Below are positions 18,203 to 26,923 of a stretch of 64,000 nt of DNA, piece by piece. Source of the stretch: Martelella mediterranea (GTDB taxonomy: Bacteria > Pseudomonadota > Alphaproteobacteria > Rhizobiales > Rhizobiaceae). Below the pieces are notes generated by a model. That model was not told the origin of the DNA. It was given only the letters and a program-made list of their open reading frames with translations, and did no database searches. The translations under genes were made by a program, and so were the position numbers. Numbering within the stretch: position 1 is the first letter of the stretch; each line of letters begins with the position of its first letter. The DNA is taken from positions 89,740 through 153,739 of the forward strand of contig NZ_JAINWJ010000014.1 in the NCBI RefSeq assembly GCF_021021415.1, given 5' to 3'.

Positions 18203-19015
18203 CTAGACGACGCCGCCATCCACGATCAGGCATTGCCCGGTGACCATGCGGCTATCATCCGCGGTGAGAAAAAGCGCCATCCGCGCCACATCCGGCGGCA
18301 ACAGGAATTCCTTCAGGCACTGGCGCGACAGATAGTCGTCGAACTTGCCCTGATAGATCGCCTTGGCGCGGCTGACCTGCCGCTCGGTCAGAATCCAGCC
18401 GGGCGCGATGGAATTGACGCGGACGCCATGTCCGCCGACCTCGCGCGCCAGACTGCGCGTCATGCCGTGCACGGCGGCCTTGGCGGTTGTATAGGGCAAC
18501 AGTCCTGCGGCTCCCTGCATCCAGCTGTTCGAACCCATATTGACGATACTGCCGCCGACGCCGGCCATATCCGGCAGAACCGCCTGCGCGGCAAACACCT
18601 GATGGCGCAGGTTCACATTCTGCCGGTCGTCCCAGTATTCCGGCGTGATCTCTGAAAGCGGCAGCCGGTCGTCATTGCCGGCATTGTTGATCAGTGCACG
18701 GAAAGGCCCCGCTTCAGACCGAAGCGCATCGATCGCGCCACGCAGGGCGTCGATATCCCGCAGATCGGCGATCCGGTGAAACGGCCTGTTGCCGGTGGTT
18801 TCCGCGCAGACGGAGGCCACATGTTCGGCGGCTTCCGCATCGATATCGATGAAGGCAACCCGCGCCCCTTGCGCGCAGAAGGCCTCGACCAGATACATGC
18901 CGATGCCAGAGCCACCGCCGGTGATCAGCACACCGCGCCCTTCAAGGCTGGGATAGCGAGCGGCCTCAATTTCGACCGGGACAAGTTCGGGATGATCCGA
19001 GCGTTCCAGCCTCAT
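18203..19015 (-). CDS. SDR-family sugar dehydrogenase
   Basis: A 270-aa classical short-chain dehydrogenase. It has the nucleotide-binding motif TGGGSGIG (32-39), NNAG (110-113), a catalytic Ser162 and the YTTAK pair Tyr175/Lys179, and ends in the conserved TGQCLIVDGG. By context it oxidises the imported aldose to its lactone with NAD(P)+, which the SMP-30 lactonase encoded two genes upstream would open. A 27-residue tail precedes the Rossmann fold. It overlaps the ATPase gene by 4 bp. Confidence 0.87.
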   Translation of the reverse strand: MRLERSDHPELVPVEIEAARYPSLEGRGVLITGGGSGIGMYLVEAFCAQGARVAFIDIDAEAAEHVASVCAETTGNRPFHRIADLRDIDALRGAIDALRSEAGPFRALINNAGNDDRLPLSEITPEYWDDRQNVNLRHQVFAAQAVLPDMAGVGGSIVNMGSNSWMQGAAGLLPYTTAKAAVHGMTRSLAREVGGHGVRVNSIAPGWILTERQVSRAKAIYQGKFDDYLSRQCLKEFLLPPDVARMALFLTADDSRMVTGQCLIVDGGVV

Positions 19016-20085
19016 GCCGCCACCGGTCGCCTGGCGACATCAACGGCAAGGCCATCCTCGGCAAAACCATAGGTCTGCGCCGCATCGAAGGCCACGGCGC
19101 GCAACACGCCGCGCTCGACCTTCTGCTCGCCCTCAAGCCGCACCTGAAGCAGCCGGTCAAGGCCCTCCACCTCCAGGTGGGCGAATGTATCGGAGCCCAG
19201 ATGTTCCGTCGCAACGACCCGGCCGGAAAGCCGGCCGTCGCCGCCTTCGCCGAGCCGCAGATGCTCCGGCCGCACACCGATTTCGCTGACGCCGCGCACG
19301 GTGGTGGAAAACAGGCCGTCGCCGGGAAGACGCAGTCCCGAACCATCCTCCGTTACCGGCAGAAAATTCATCTTGGGTGAGCCGATGAAGCCGGCAACGA
19401 AGCGATTGGCCGGGCGCTGGTAAAGCTCGATCGGCGAGCCGACCTGCTCGACCCGCCCGTCATGCAGCACCACGATCTTGTCAGCGAGCGTCATCGCCTC
19501 GACCTGATCATGCGTCACATAGATCATCGTCGTGCCGAGCCGTTCCTTCAGCCGCGCAAACTCCATGCGCATATCGACCCGAAGCGCTGCATCGAGGTTG
19601 GAGAGCGGCTCGTCGAACAGAAAAACCTCCGGCTCGCGCACGATAGCCCGGCCGATGGCGACGCGCTGACGCTGGCCGCCGGAAAGCTGGCGAGGCTTGC
19701 GCTGAAGCAGCGGTTCGATCTGCAGGATGGAAGCCGCCGTGCGCACACGGGAATCGATTTCGTTCTTCTCCGTGCCGGCAAGCCGAAGCGCGTAGCTCAT
19801 ATTCTCTGACACCGTCATATGCGGGTAGAGCGCGTAGGACTGGAAAACCATGGCCACGCCGCGCCTTGCCGGCGGCACATCATTGACGATCTCGCCGCCA
19901 AGCGCGATCGTTCCGGCGGAAACCTCATCAAGCCCGCAGATCATCCTGAGCAGCGTCGACTTCCCGCAGCCCGAAGGACCAACGAAGACGACGAACTCGC
20001 CATGCGAGACATCAAGATTGATATCCTTCAGAACCTCCACCGCGCCATAGCGCTTGTGAAGGCCGGTAATTTTCAGATCGGCCAT
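19012..20085 (-). CDS. Sugar ABC transporter ATP-binding protein, UgpC/MalK type
   Basis: A 357-aa ATPase with Walker A GPSGCGKST (36-44), Q-loop near 82, signature LSGGQ (134-138), Walker B LFDEP (156-160) and a C-terminal regulatory TOBE-type domain with the GVRPEHLRLG motif. The frame is open to 20226, but the ATG at 20085 has GGGAGGAAAC directly upstream and starts at the normal place. It powers the CUT1 importer encoded at 15007-18106, although it lies in the upstream transcription unit with the IclR-SMP-30 and SDR genes. Confidence 0.93.
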   Translation of the reverse strand: MADLKITGLHKRYGAVEVLKDINLDVSHGEFVVFVGPSGCGKSTLLRMICGLDEVSAGTIALGGEIVNDVPPARRGVAMVFQSYALYPHMTVSENMSYALRLAGTEKNEIDSRVRTAASILQIEPLLQRKPRQLSGGQRQRVAIGRAIVREPEVFLFDEPLSNLDAALRVDMRMEFARLKERLGTTMIYVTHDQVEAMTLADKIVVLHDGRVEQVGSPIELYQRPANRFVAGFIGSPKMNFLPVTEDGSGLRLPGDGLFSTTVRGVSEIGVRPEHLRLGEGGDGRLSGRVVATEHLGSDTFAHLEVEGLDRLLQVRLEGEQKVERGVLRAVAFDAAQTYGFAEDGLAVDVARRPVAA

Positions 20086-20104
20086 GTTTCCTCCCAAAAG
20101 CAGT

Positions 20105-21838
20105 TCAGCCGGCGAACGGCCGGTCCGGTTGCCCCTTGATCTCCGTGTTGATTGCCAGGACGCTGCCGGAAAGCGGCGCATCCGACAATTGCCGCGTCGA
20201 CAGCCTGATGCGGGCCGTGGTGACAAACAGCGTCGTCATGTCCTTTCCGCCGAAGGTGCAACTCGTGGGCCGCGGCACCGGCAGCGTGATCCTGCGCTCC
20301 GGCCTGCCGTCAGGGGCGAAGCGCTGAACGCTCCAGCCGTCCCAGAGCGCCGTCCAGACAAACCCCTCGGCATCCACCGTCAATCCGTCGGGAACCCCGT
20401 CATGAGCAGCGATCTCGGCAAAGACGCGCCGGTTGGCGATCTCGCCCGCCTCAAGGTCGAAATCATAGGCGTAGATCGTGCGCTTGCCGGAATCTGTGAA
20501 GTAGAAGGTGCGGTTGTCGGGGCTCCAGCCGAGACCGTTGGAGATGTGGATTCTGTCCGCCATGCGCGTCACCGCGCCATCGGGATCCACCCGCCACAGA
20601 GCGCCCCGCCCCGGCTCGGTGTTGATTGCCAGCGTACCGACCCAGAGCCGCCCCCTGGCATCGCATTTGCCATCATTGAAGCGATTATCCGGGCGCTCCG
20701 CCTCGGGATCGGCGAGCGTGGTCAGGGTGCCATCGGCCGAAAGCGACTTGATGCCGGTCTCGGTGGCGCAGACGAAGCCGCCGGAGACCTTGGGAACTGC
20801 GACCCCGACCAGTTCCGACATCGGCAGAAAACTGCGCTCTCCGGTTTCGGGATCGCCGGTGATGACCCGCGGCGCAAGAATATCAACCCAGTGCAGCCGC
20901 TGATCGGCCGTTGACCAGAACGGCCCTTCACCCAGGAAATCCTCACCGGGTAACACGCAGCGGATATCCTCGCGACCGGTATCGAGCGGACGCGGGCCAA
21001 CGGCGATGGACATGGCAAGCTCTCCGATATTCCCGGCGATCCGGCGCGCGGCCTCAATCACATCCCGACCAAGCGCATGAAGCCGGTCGGCATTGAGGCG
21101 ATAGGACGGGCCGACAATCCCGATGGCGCCGATCGGGCGGGCGCGATGATCGAGGATCGGCGCGGCAACCGCGCTGATATCCTCGTGCTGCTCGCCGATG
21201 CTGATGGCATAGCCGCGCGCCTTGATGATGTTGAGCTGCTGGTCCAGATCGCCCTTCGAGACGATGGTGTGATCGGTATAGACCTGCAGATCCTGCGCAC
21301 TCAGAAGACGGCGGCGATCGGCCTCCGGCAAATGCGCCGCAATCGCCTTGCCGAGCGCTGTCGCGTGAATGGCGGCGCGCGAGCCGATACCGTTGGCGAT
21401 GCGCACCTGACGGTGCTTTTCCCGCTGGTCGATATAAAGAATCATACCGCCGTCCAGGAGGCCAAGCCGGGTTGCCTCGCTGCTTTCTTCTGCAAGGCGC
21501 AGCAGTTCCGGTTCGGCGGCGCCGCGCAGGTCGAACTGGTCCCACACCCTGTGGGCAAGCTGGAACGGACGCGCGCCGAGCCGGTAACCCTGGTCGCGCT
21601 CGTCAAAGGTCGCATAGCGTTCCTCGACCAGCGTTTGCAGAATGCGGTGCAGTGTGCCCTTGGGCAGGCCGGAGCCTTCCTGAAGCGCGGTGAAGCGGAC
21701 CGACCCCTCGCCCTCGCTGATCAGGTCGAGTATCCGCAGCCCGCGCGAAAGCGCCTGCATGCCGGGCGGAATGCCGCCGATTTCCGCGTCGTCCTCGTTG
21801 TTTTTCGCGTCCGACAATGACCGCTCCTCAATCTTCAC
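20105..21838 (-). CDS. IclR-family regulator fused to SMP-30/gluconolactonase domain
   Basis: This 577-aa protein is two proteins in one frame. Residues about 25-90 are an IclR winged helix (ALSRGLRILDLISEGEGS and GLPKGTLHRILQTL), about 100-275 the IclR effector domain, and about 295-577 a complete six-bladed SMP-30 lactonase. The lactonase metal ligands all appear present: E304 (GEGPFW), N388 (RFNDGK), N434 (SNGLGW) and D484 (PDGLTV). It may both sense and hydrolyse the lactone made by the SDR. The GTG at 21838 has a poor ribosome site; a TTG seven codons later (21817) is preceded by GAGGAG and may be the true start. Likely target sites are at 18129, 18185 and 21857. Confidence 0.88.
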   Translation of the reverse strand: MKIEERSLSDAKNNEDDAEIGGIPPGMQALSRGLRILDLISEGEGSVRFTALQEGSGLPKGTLHRILQTLVEERYATFDERDQGYRLGARPFQLAHRVWDQFDLRGAAEPELLRLAEESSEATRLGLLDGGMILYIDQREKHRQVRIANGIGSRAAIHATALGKAIAAHLPEADRRRLLSAQDLQVYTDHTIVSKGDLDQQLNIIKARGYAISIGEQHEDISAVAAPILDHRARPIGAIGIVGPSYRLNADRLHALGRDVIEAARRIAGNIGELAMSIAVGPRPLDTGREDIRCVLPGEDFLGEGPFWSTADQRLHWVDILAPRVITGDPETGERSFLPMSELVGVAVPKVSGGFVCATETGIKSLSADGTLTTLADPEAERPDNRFNDGKCDARGRLWVGTLAINTEPGRGALWRVDPDGAVTRMADRIHISNGLGWSPDNRTFYFTDSGKRTIYAYDFDLEAGEIANRRVFAEIAAHDGVPDGLTVDAEGFVWTALWDGWSVQRFAPDGRPERRITLPVPRPTSCTFGGKDMTTLFVTTARIRLSTRQLSDAPLSGSVLAINTEIKGQPDRPFAG

Positions 21839-21856
21839 TCTTCCCTTTCGTATATT

Positions 21857-21873
21857 TTGAAACTAAGTTCCAA
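21857..21873. promoter_or_regulatory. IclR-type operator between iclR-SMP30 and the divergent dehydratase
   Basis: TTGAAACTAAGTTCCAA, identical over 17 bases to the site at 18185. It lies in the 67-bp divergent gap and could govern both the fusion gene and the dehydratase at 21906. The two halves (TTGAAACT and AGTTCCAA) are complementary at all but one position around a central A, as expected for a dimeric IclR protein. Confidence 0.75.
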
Positions 21874-21905
21874 GTCAAGCAAGGTTTGGGAGGAGTCTGG
21901 CCGAA

Positions 21906-23060
21906 ATGCGCATTTCCACGATCGATCACTGGCTTGTCCGCGTCCCGTTTTCCGAAGTGATCGCCTGGGGCTCGGGCACGCGGATCGGCACGACGCGGCT
22001 GATCTGCAGATTGACGACCGATGAAGGGGTCGAGGGCTGGGGCGAAACGCTGTGCCTGATCGACGCCGTGCCGGCCGTCTTCCGCGAAGTCGTGGCAAAG
22101 ATCGGGCCCGGCTATGACATCAACAATGTGGAGCGGCTCCACCGCCATGTTCTGGGGGCGGGCTACTACCACCACAAGCGCGCCGCCGTCATGGCGATCG
22201 CGGCCCTTGAAATGGCGATGTGGGACGCGAAGGGCAAAGCCGCCGGCCTGCCGCTCTGGGCGATGTGGGGCGGCCGCTGGCGCGACAAGGTCGCGGCTGC
22301 GGCCTACACATTCACCCGCGAGCCTGCACAGCTTGCCGAGCGGCTGATGACCTTCAGGGAGAGCGGCTATTCCAGTTTCAAGGTCAAGATAGGCTTCGAC
22401 GCCGAAAGTGACATCGCGCTTGCCACGATAGCGCGCGACACCCTCGGCGACGACGCTCATATTCGCCTTGACGTCAACGGCGCGTGGACCCGCGCCACCG
22501 CGAAACGCCAGCTGGAACGGCTGAGGCCGCTGGCGCCGGCCTATGTCGAGCAGCCGCTTGAGCTCGACGACCTTGTCGGCGCAAGAGCGCTCGCGCAGAA
22601 CCAGCCCCTCCCGATCGCGCTCGACGAAAGCGCCTACACGCTGCAGGATGTCGGCAATATCGTGACAAATCAGGCCGCCGAGATCCTGCTTCTCGACCCG
22701 CACCAGGCCGGCGGCCTGTGGCAGGTCATCAAGGCCGCTGCGATTGCCGAAGCAGCAGGCATCGAGGTGGGGCTTCATTCGGGCGCGGAACTTGCCATCA
22801 GCCAGGCCGCCTATCTGCATCTGGCTGCATCAATACCGAATATGACGCTCGCCATCGATACCGAGCGCGCCTATCTTGCCGGCGATATCGCTCACGACCC
22901 GCCGCAACTTGCCCATGGAAGCTTCGCCGTGCCTGAGGCTCCCGGCCTCGGCGTAACCCCCGACCCGGAGATGATTGCCCGCTACACAGTCGACCGGATC
23001 GAAGGCGCCTATCTCGATCCTGCGCGCCCCGACTGGTTTCCGGTCAAGCCGCAATACTGA
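21906..23060 (+). CDS. Enolase-superfamily dehydratase/isomerase (muconate lactonizing-type)
   Basis: A 384-aa member of the mandelate racemase/MLE family, only distantly related to the one at 12888. It carries a KxK motif (K159, K161 in SFKVKIG), metal ligands D189 (LDVNG), E215 (VEQPL) and D240/E241 (ALDES), and His residues at 266 (DPHQAGG) and 291 (GLHSG). The active-site set is therefore of the KxK type with a His on the other face, so the reaction may be dehydration or cycloisomerisation. A GGGAGGAG Shine-Dalgarno precedes the ATG. It is divergent from the IclR-SMP-30 gene and shares its operator. Confidence 0.85.
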   Translation: MRISTIDHWLVRVPFSEVIAWGSGTRIGTTRLICRLTTDEGVEGWGETLCLIDAVPAVFREVVAKIGPGYDINNVERLHRHVLGAGYYHHKRAAVMAIAALEMAMWDAKGKAAGLPLWAMWGGRWRDKVAAAAYTFTREPAQLAERLMTFRESGYSSFKVKIGFDAESDIALATIARDTLGDDAHIRLDVNGAWTRATAKRQLERLRPLAPAYVEQPLELDDLVGARALAQNQPLPIALDESAYTLQDVGNIVTNQAAEILLLDPHQAGGLWQVIKAAAIAEAAGIEVGLHSGAELAISQAAYLHLAASIPNMTLAIDTERAYLAGDIAHDPPQLAHGSFAVPEAPGLGVTPDPEMIARYTVDRIEGAYLDPARPDWFPVKPQY

Positions 23061-23215
23061 CCGAGAAGCCGATATATCCGACTCGGATCAGGATATCGCA
23101 AGGTGTCGCGCTGTCCGTCTCGAAGTGACGACCGAGTTTCGCGCCACAATCGCCGGCGGCTCCCCAAAAACGACTGGACGTTGACGCCCTGCGATCCCTT
23201 CTGGCTATTCGGCAG

Positions 23216-24223
23216 CTAGCCTTTAGACGTCGTTGCGGCTTTATCGAGCAAAGACATCGCCGCCTGATGCCGGCGTCTTTCGCGATAGGCGGAAAATTGC
23301 GTGTCGGCGATCACGCCTGCCAGAATGACGCTGCCCATGACCGCGAAATTCAGGGATGAGGGGATGCCGAGAAGGTTGACGAGGTTCTGCAGCATCTGAA
23401 GCAGGATGACGCCAAGAACGACGCCGATGATCGAGCCCTCCCCGCCGCGCAGCGAAAACCCGCCAAGCACGGCGGCGGCAATCCCGTAAAGCTCGTAGAA
23501 ATTGCCGTGCGATGCCGGCTGCACTGAACGGGTGTACATCGCGAAGAACACCGCCGAAAGGCCGGTCAGCAGCATGCACAGCACATAGGCCGAGACGATC
23601 ACCCTTCGCGTATTGATCCCGGAATAGCGCGCCGCCTCCTCGTTCTTGCCGACGGCGAATAGATGCCGCCCGAACACGGTGCGGTGCAGGACGAACCAGG
23701 AGACGACGGCCACAAGGGCGAAGGCGATCACGGAGTGCGGGATGCCGAAGCTGCGCCCGGCGACGAGATATTCGAGCGCCGGAAAATCGGTTCCGAAGGT
23801 GAAGCCGGCCGTGCCGTCGCGGGTGTAGAAACGGGCAATGCCGCGATAGATCAGCAGCCCGCAAAGGGTCACCACGAAGGGCTGGAGCTTCAGCCTGGTC
23901 ACCAGCAGGCCGTGCAGCAGGCCGATGAAAACGGCGAGCACAAGAACGATCGCCAGCGCAACCGGCCATGCCACGCCATGGGTCGCGATCAGATCGATGA
24001 AGATCACCCCCAGTAGCGCGATGACGGAGCCGACCGAAAGCTCGATCCCGCCGGTCACGATGACGAAGGCTTCGGCGATGGAAAACAGGCCGAAAAGCCC
24101 GATCAGGTTGGCCGTGTTCGCAAGGTTGATCGGCGACAGGAAGCGCGGATTGACCAGTGCCACGATCGCCCCGACGCAGATCACCAGAACCGCAAGCCCG
24201 ATATCTTTTCTATGCATTGTCAT
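23216..24223 (-). CDS. Sugar ABC transporter permease, RbsC type (CUT2)
   Basis: A 335-aa hydrophobic protein of the ribose/xylose permease family with about ten membrane segments; the conserved GGIELSVGSVIAL and the GAAVLGG-like IAAAVLGGFSL motifs are clear. The frame opens at 24274, but the ATG at 24223 lies 4 bp after the ATPase stop with a fair ribosome site, and an ATG two codons on is a near equivalent. It is the last gene of the unit starting at 28941 and partners the ATPase at 24228 and the binding protein at 25828. Confidence 0.9.
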   Translation of the reverse strand: MTMHRKDIGLAVLVICVGAIVALVNPRFLSPINLANTANLIGLFGLFSIAEAFVIVTGGIELSVGSVIALLGVIFIDLIATHGVAWPVALAIVLVLAVFIGLLHGLLVTRLKLQPFVVTLCGLLIYRGIARFYTRDGTAGFTFGTDFPALEYLVAGRSFGIPHSVIAFALVAVVSWFVLHRTVFGRHLFAVGKNEEAARYSGINTRRVIVSAYVLCMLLTGLSAVFFAMYTRSVQPASHGNFYELYGIAAAVLGGFSLRGGEGSIIGVVLGVILLQMLQNLVNLLGIPSSLNFAVMGSVILAGVIADTQFSAYRERRRHQAAMSLLDKAATTSKG

Positions 24224-24227
24224 GCCC

Positions 24228-25730
24228 CTATCCGACGGCAAGGCGCAGGATGTTTTCCTCCGACAGCGCCTCATGTTCCAAGATTCCGGCGATGCGGCCG
24301 TGGCTCATCACGGCGACGCGGCTCGATACGCCGATCACCTCCTCCATGTCCGAGGAGATCATCAGAAGCGCCGTGCCGTTCGCGGCGAGCTCGCGCATCA
24401 GGCGGTAGACCTCCGCCTTGGCGCCGACATCGATCCCCCGCGTCGGCTCATCCAGGATGATGACCTTCGGCCGTGTGGCCAGCCATTTCGCCAGCACGAT
24501 TTTTTGCTGGTTGCCGCCCGAAAGCTCCGCGGCGGGCCGGTCGAGCCGGCGGGCCTTGATCGCCAGGTTTTCGCGCGCGTCGACCGCCAGAGCGAGCTCG
24601 GCCCGCCGGTCGACGAAACCGCGTCGCGACAATGCGGCAAGGTTCGGCATCGCGATATTCCCGGCGATCGTAAAGTCGAGAAACAGGCCTTCCGACTTGC
24701 GGTCCTCCGGCACGAGACAGATCCCGGCCCTGATCGCGTCCGGCACCGAGCCGGGCGTAACCGGTTTCCGCTCGACGGTCACCGTTCCGGCTTCGATCGG
24801 ATCGATGCCGAAAATGGCGCGGGCAAGCTCTGTGCGCCCCGCGCCCACAAGCCCCGCAAGGCCGAGGATTTCGCCGCCGCGCAACGCAAGATCGACGCTT
24901 TCATGCGGATAGGCGGCGGTGCGCAGGCCCCGCGCCTCGAGCACGATGTCTCCGCGTCTGTCGGCGGGCTTCTCGTAGAATTCCGAGACCGGACGGCCAA
25001 TCATGAGGCGCACCATGGCATCCTTGCGGATATCGGCGCCGACGAGGTCGCCGGCATTCCTGCCGTCGCGCAGACCGACGACCCGATCGGCGACCTGCTC
25101 TATCTCGCCAAGACGATGGGTAATGAACAGGACGGCGACGCCCTGCTCGCGCAAAAGCCGGATGACGTCCAGCAGGCGCTGCGTCTCCGAAACGGTCAGG
25201 CTCGATGTCGGCTCGTCCAGGATCAGCAGGCGCACATTGGTCGAAAGCGCCCGCGCGATTTCCAGCAATTGCTGGTCGGCAAGCGAAAGCTCGGCGACCG
25301 GATCCGACGGGCCGAAGCGTGTGCCGAGCATGGCGAGCAAGGGTCGTACGCGATCTTCCATCGCCGCGCGGTCGATGAAGCCGAACAGGCCCTTGCGCAT
25401 TTCCCGACCCAGCATCACGTTGCCGGTCACATCGAGATTTGAGAACGGGTTCAGCTCCTGGTGCACGAAGGCGATGCCATGCGACAACGCGCGGGCGGGC
25501 GTCAGGCTTTCCATGCGGTGGCCGTCAATGACGATTGCGCCGTGGTCCGGCCGGATCGCGCCGCCGAGCACCTTCATCAGGGTGGACTTGCCGGCGCCGT
25601 TCTCGCCGATCAGGCCGACCACCTCGCCGCCGGCGATCTCCAGCGAGACGTCGTTGAGGGCAATGGCGCTGGAATAGACCTTGGTGATGCCGCTCAACGT
25701 CAGGGAAATGGGTTTGCCGATCCGTGCCAT
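24228..25730 (-). CDS. Sugar ABC transporter ATP-binding protein, RbsA type (CUT2, two domains)
   Basis: A 500-aa tandem ATPase. Domain 1 has Walker [10 protein letters not shown] (42-50) and the weakened signature LSLADQQ; domain 2 has the altered P-loop GLVGAGRTE and an intact LSGGNQQ. This asymmetry is normal in RbsA/MglA proteins. The frame is open to 25904, but the ATG at 25730 is preceded by GAGGAAG. A strong stem-loop (25756-25783) lies between it and the binding-protein gene upstream. Confidence 0.93.
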   Translation of the reverse strand: MARIGKPISLTLSGITKVYSSAIALNDVSLEIAGGEVVGLIGENGAGKSTLMKVLGGAIRPDHGAIVIDGHRMESLTPARALSHGIAFVHQELNPFSNLDVTGNVMLGREMRKGLFGFIDRAAMEDRVRPLLAMLGTRFGPSDPVAELSLADQQLLEIARALSTNVRLLILDEPTSSLTVSETQRLLDVIRLLREQGVAVLFITHRLGEIEQVADRVVGLRDGRNAGDLVGADIRKDAMVRLMIGRPVSEFYEKPADRRGDIVLEARGLRTAAYPHESVDLALRGGEILGLAGLVGAGRTELARAIFGIDPIEAGTVTVERKPVTPGSVPDAIRAGICLVPEDRKSEGLFLDFTIAGNIAMPNLAALSRRGFVDRRAELALAVDARENLAIKARRLDRPAAELSGGNQQKIVLAKWLATRPKVIILDEPTRGIDVGAKAEVYRLMRELAANGTALLMISSDMEEVIGVSSRVAVMSHGRIAGILEHEALSEENILRLAVG

Positions 25731-25755
25731 CGCTTCCTCAAATGCGTCCGATTGA

Positions 25756-25783
25756 CCCGTGCGGACGATGATGTCCGCACGGG
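25756..25783 (-). terminator. Intra-operon stem-loop after RbsB-type gene
   Basis: CCCGTGCGGAC and GTCCGCACGGG form a perfect 11-bp stem with a six-base loop, 26 bp upstream of the ATPase start. No T-run follows. It probably protects the 3' end of the binding-protein message or attenuates read-through, giving more binding protein than ATPase. Confidence 0.65.
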
Positions 25784-25827
25784 CGGGAAATGCCTGTGGC
25801 GACAGGAGGGACGCCGCATTTCCCGGG

Positions 25828-26775
25828 CTAGCCGCCGATGCGCTTCTTGAGCTCGGCCTCGAATGCATCGACATTGTCCTGGTCGATGATCTTGGTCGGC
25901 ACAATGATCAGCCCGTCCGCCGGGATTTCCGATCGGTCGCCCTCCAGATAGGACGCCATCAGCTTCATGCCCTGATAGCCCCACTGGTAGGGGTCCTGCA
26001 CGACGGTGCCGGCAAACGAGCCTTCGCGAACGGCCCCAAGCGTGATCGGGTCCTCGTCGAAGGCGATGACGGTGATGTCGCCCAGCTTGCCCGCCGCCTG
26101 CAAAGCCTCATAGATCTTGGGCGGATTATAGGAATAAAAACCCACCATGCAGTTGATGTCGGGGCTTGCGGCCAGCACGTCATCGACATTGGAGCGGGCC
26201 CGGGCAAAGTCGACATCGTCGCCGCGCACATCCACCAGTTCTATGCCCTTGCCCTCGACCGCCTGACGGAAGCCAGCGATGCGTTCCTTGGCATTGTCCG
26301 CCCCGAGAAAGCCGACAAAGCCCATGCACTTGCCGCCATCCGGCATCGCGCCGACCGCGATTTCACCAGCCTGGGCGCCGGCTGCGGTGTTCGACGAGCC
26401 GAGATAGGCGATCCGGTCGGACTGCGGCGCGTCGCTGTCGGTGGTGAACAGCGGCACCTGCGCGGCGATCCGGTTGAAGGCGTCGATCGAATTCTTCGGA
26501 TCGGCCGACGAGATCATGATGGCGTCCGTGCCGGCGGCGACCAGATCGTCCATCAGCGCGTTCTGCAGGGCGGCGGTGCCCTGCGCCGGATAGCGGAACT
26601 GCAGCTCGTAGCCCGGAAGCTCGGCCTGCGCCGCGTTGACGCCGGCCTCGGCCAGTTTCCAGAAGTCCGATGCGGCATTGACGACGAAGGCCAGTTGCGG
26701 TTTGTCGTCGGCCATGGTGGCCGTTGCGGTTACAGCGAAGCCCGCTGCAGCCAGGAGTATGGATGTCTTGTTCAT
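25828..26775 (-). CDS. Sugar ABC transporter substrate-binding protein, RbsB-like (first of two)
   Basis: A 315-aa periplasmic binding protein of the ribose/galactose type. It has a Sec signal peptide (NKTSILLAAAGFAVTATA) cut near residue 22, then KPQLAFVVNAASDFWKLAEAG in the first sugar-binding lobe, with the family-typical ISSADPKNSIDAFN segment. GGGAGGACATC precedes the ATG. It should serve the RbsA/RbsC pair encoded directly downstream. The residue pattern does not let me name the sugar. Confidence 0.9.
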   Translation of the reverse strand: MNKTSILLAAAGFAVTATATMADDKPQLAFVVNAASDFWKLAEAGVNAAQAELPGYELQFRYPAQGTAALQNALMDDLVAAGTDAIMISSADPKNSIDAFNRIAAQVPLFTTDSDAPQSDRIAYLGSSNTAAGAQAGEIAVGAMPDGGKCMGFVGFLGADNAKERIAGFRQAVEGKGIELVDVRGDDVDFARARSNVDDVLAASPDINCMVGFYSYNPPKIYEALQAAGKLGDITVIAFDEDPITLGAVREGSFAGTVVQDPYQWGYQGMKLMASYLEGDRSEIPADGLIIVPTKIIDQDNVDAFEAELKKRIGG

Positions 26776-26885
26776 GATGTCCTCCCGCGACCCTCTCCTC
26801 CAGGATCGCTCTTACCAGGTTGAAAATGGCGCACGGCAACGCCGCAACGGGCCTTGCCCGACGCCGTGGCATGCGACGGTGCGGA

Positions 26886-26915
26886 CGGGCGACCGCTTGA
26901 AGAGCAAGCCGCCCG
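26886..26915 (-). terminator. Intra-operon stem-loop after the second RbsB-type gene
   Basis: CGGGCG (26886-26891) pairs with CGCCCG (26910-26915), and GCTTG (26895-26899) with CAAGC (26905-26909); a three-base bulge separates the two helices and the loop is five bases. It starts nine bases after the stop codon of the gene at 26924. No T-run is seen. Confidence 0.55.
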
Positions 26916-26923
26916 CCGGGGTC

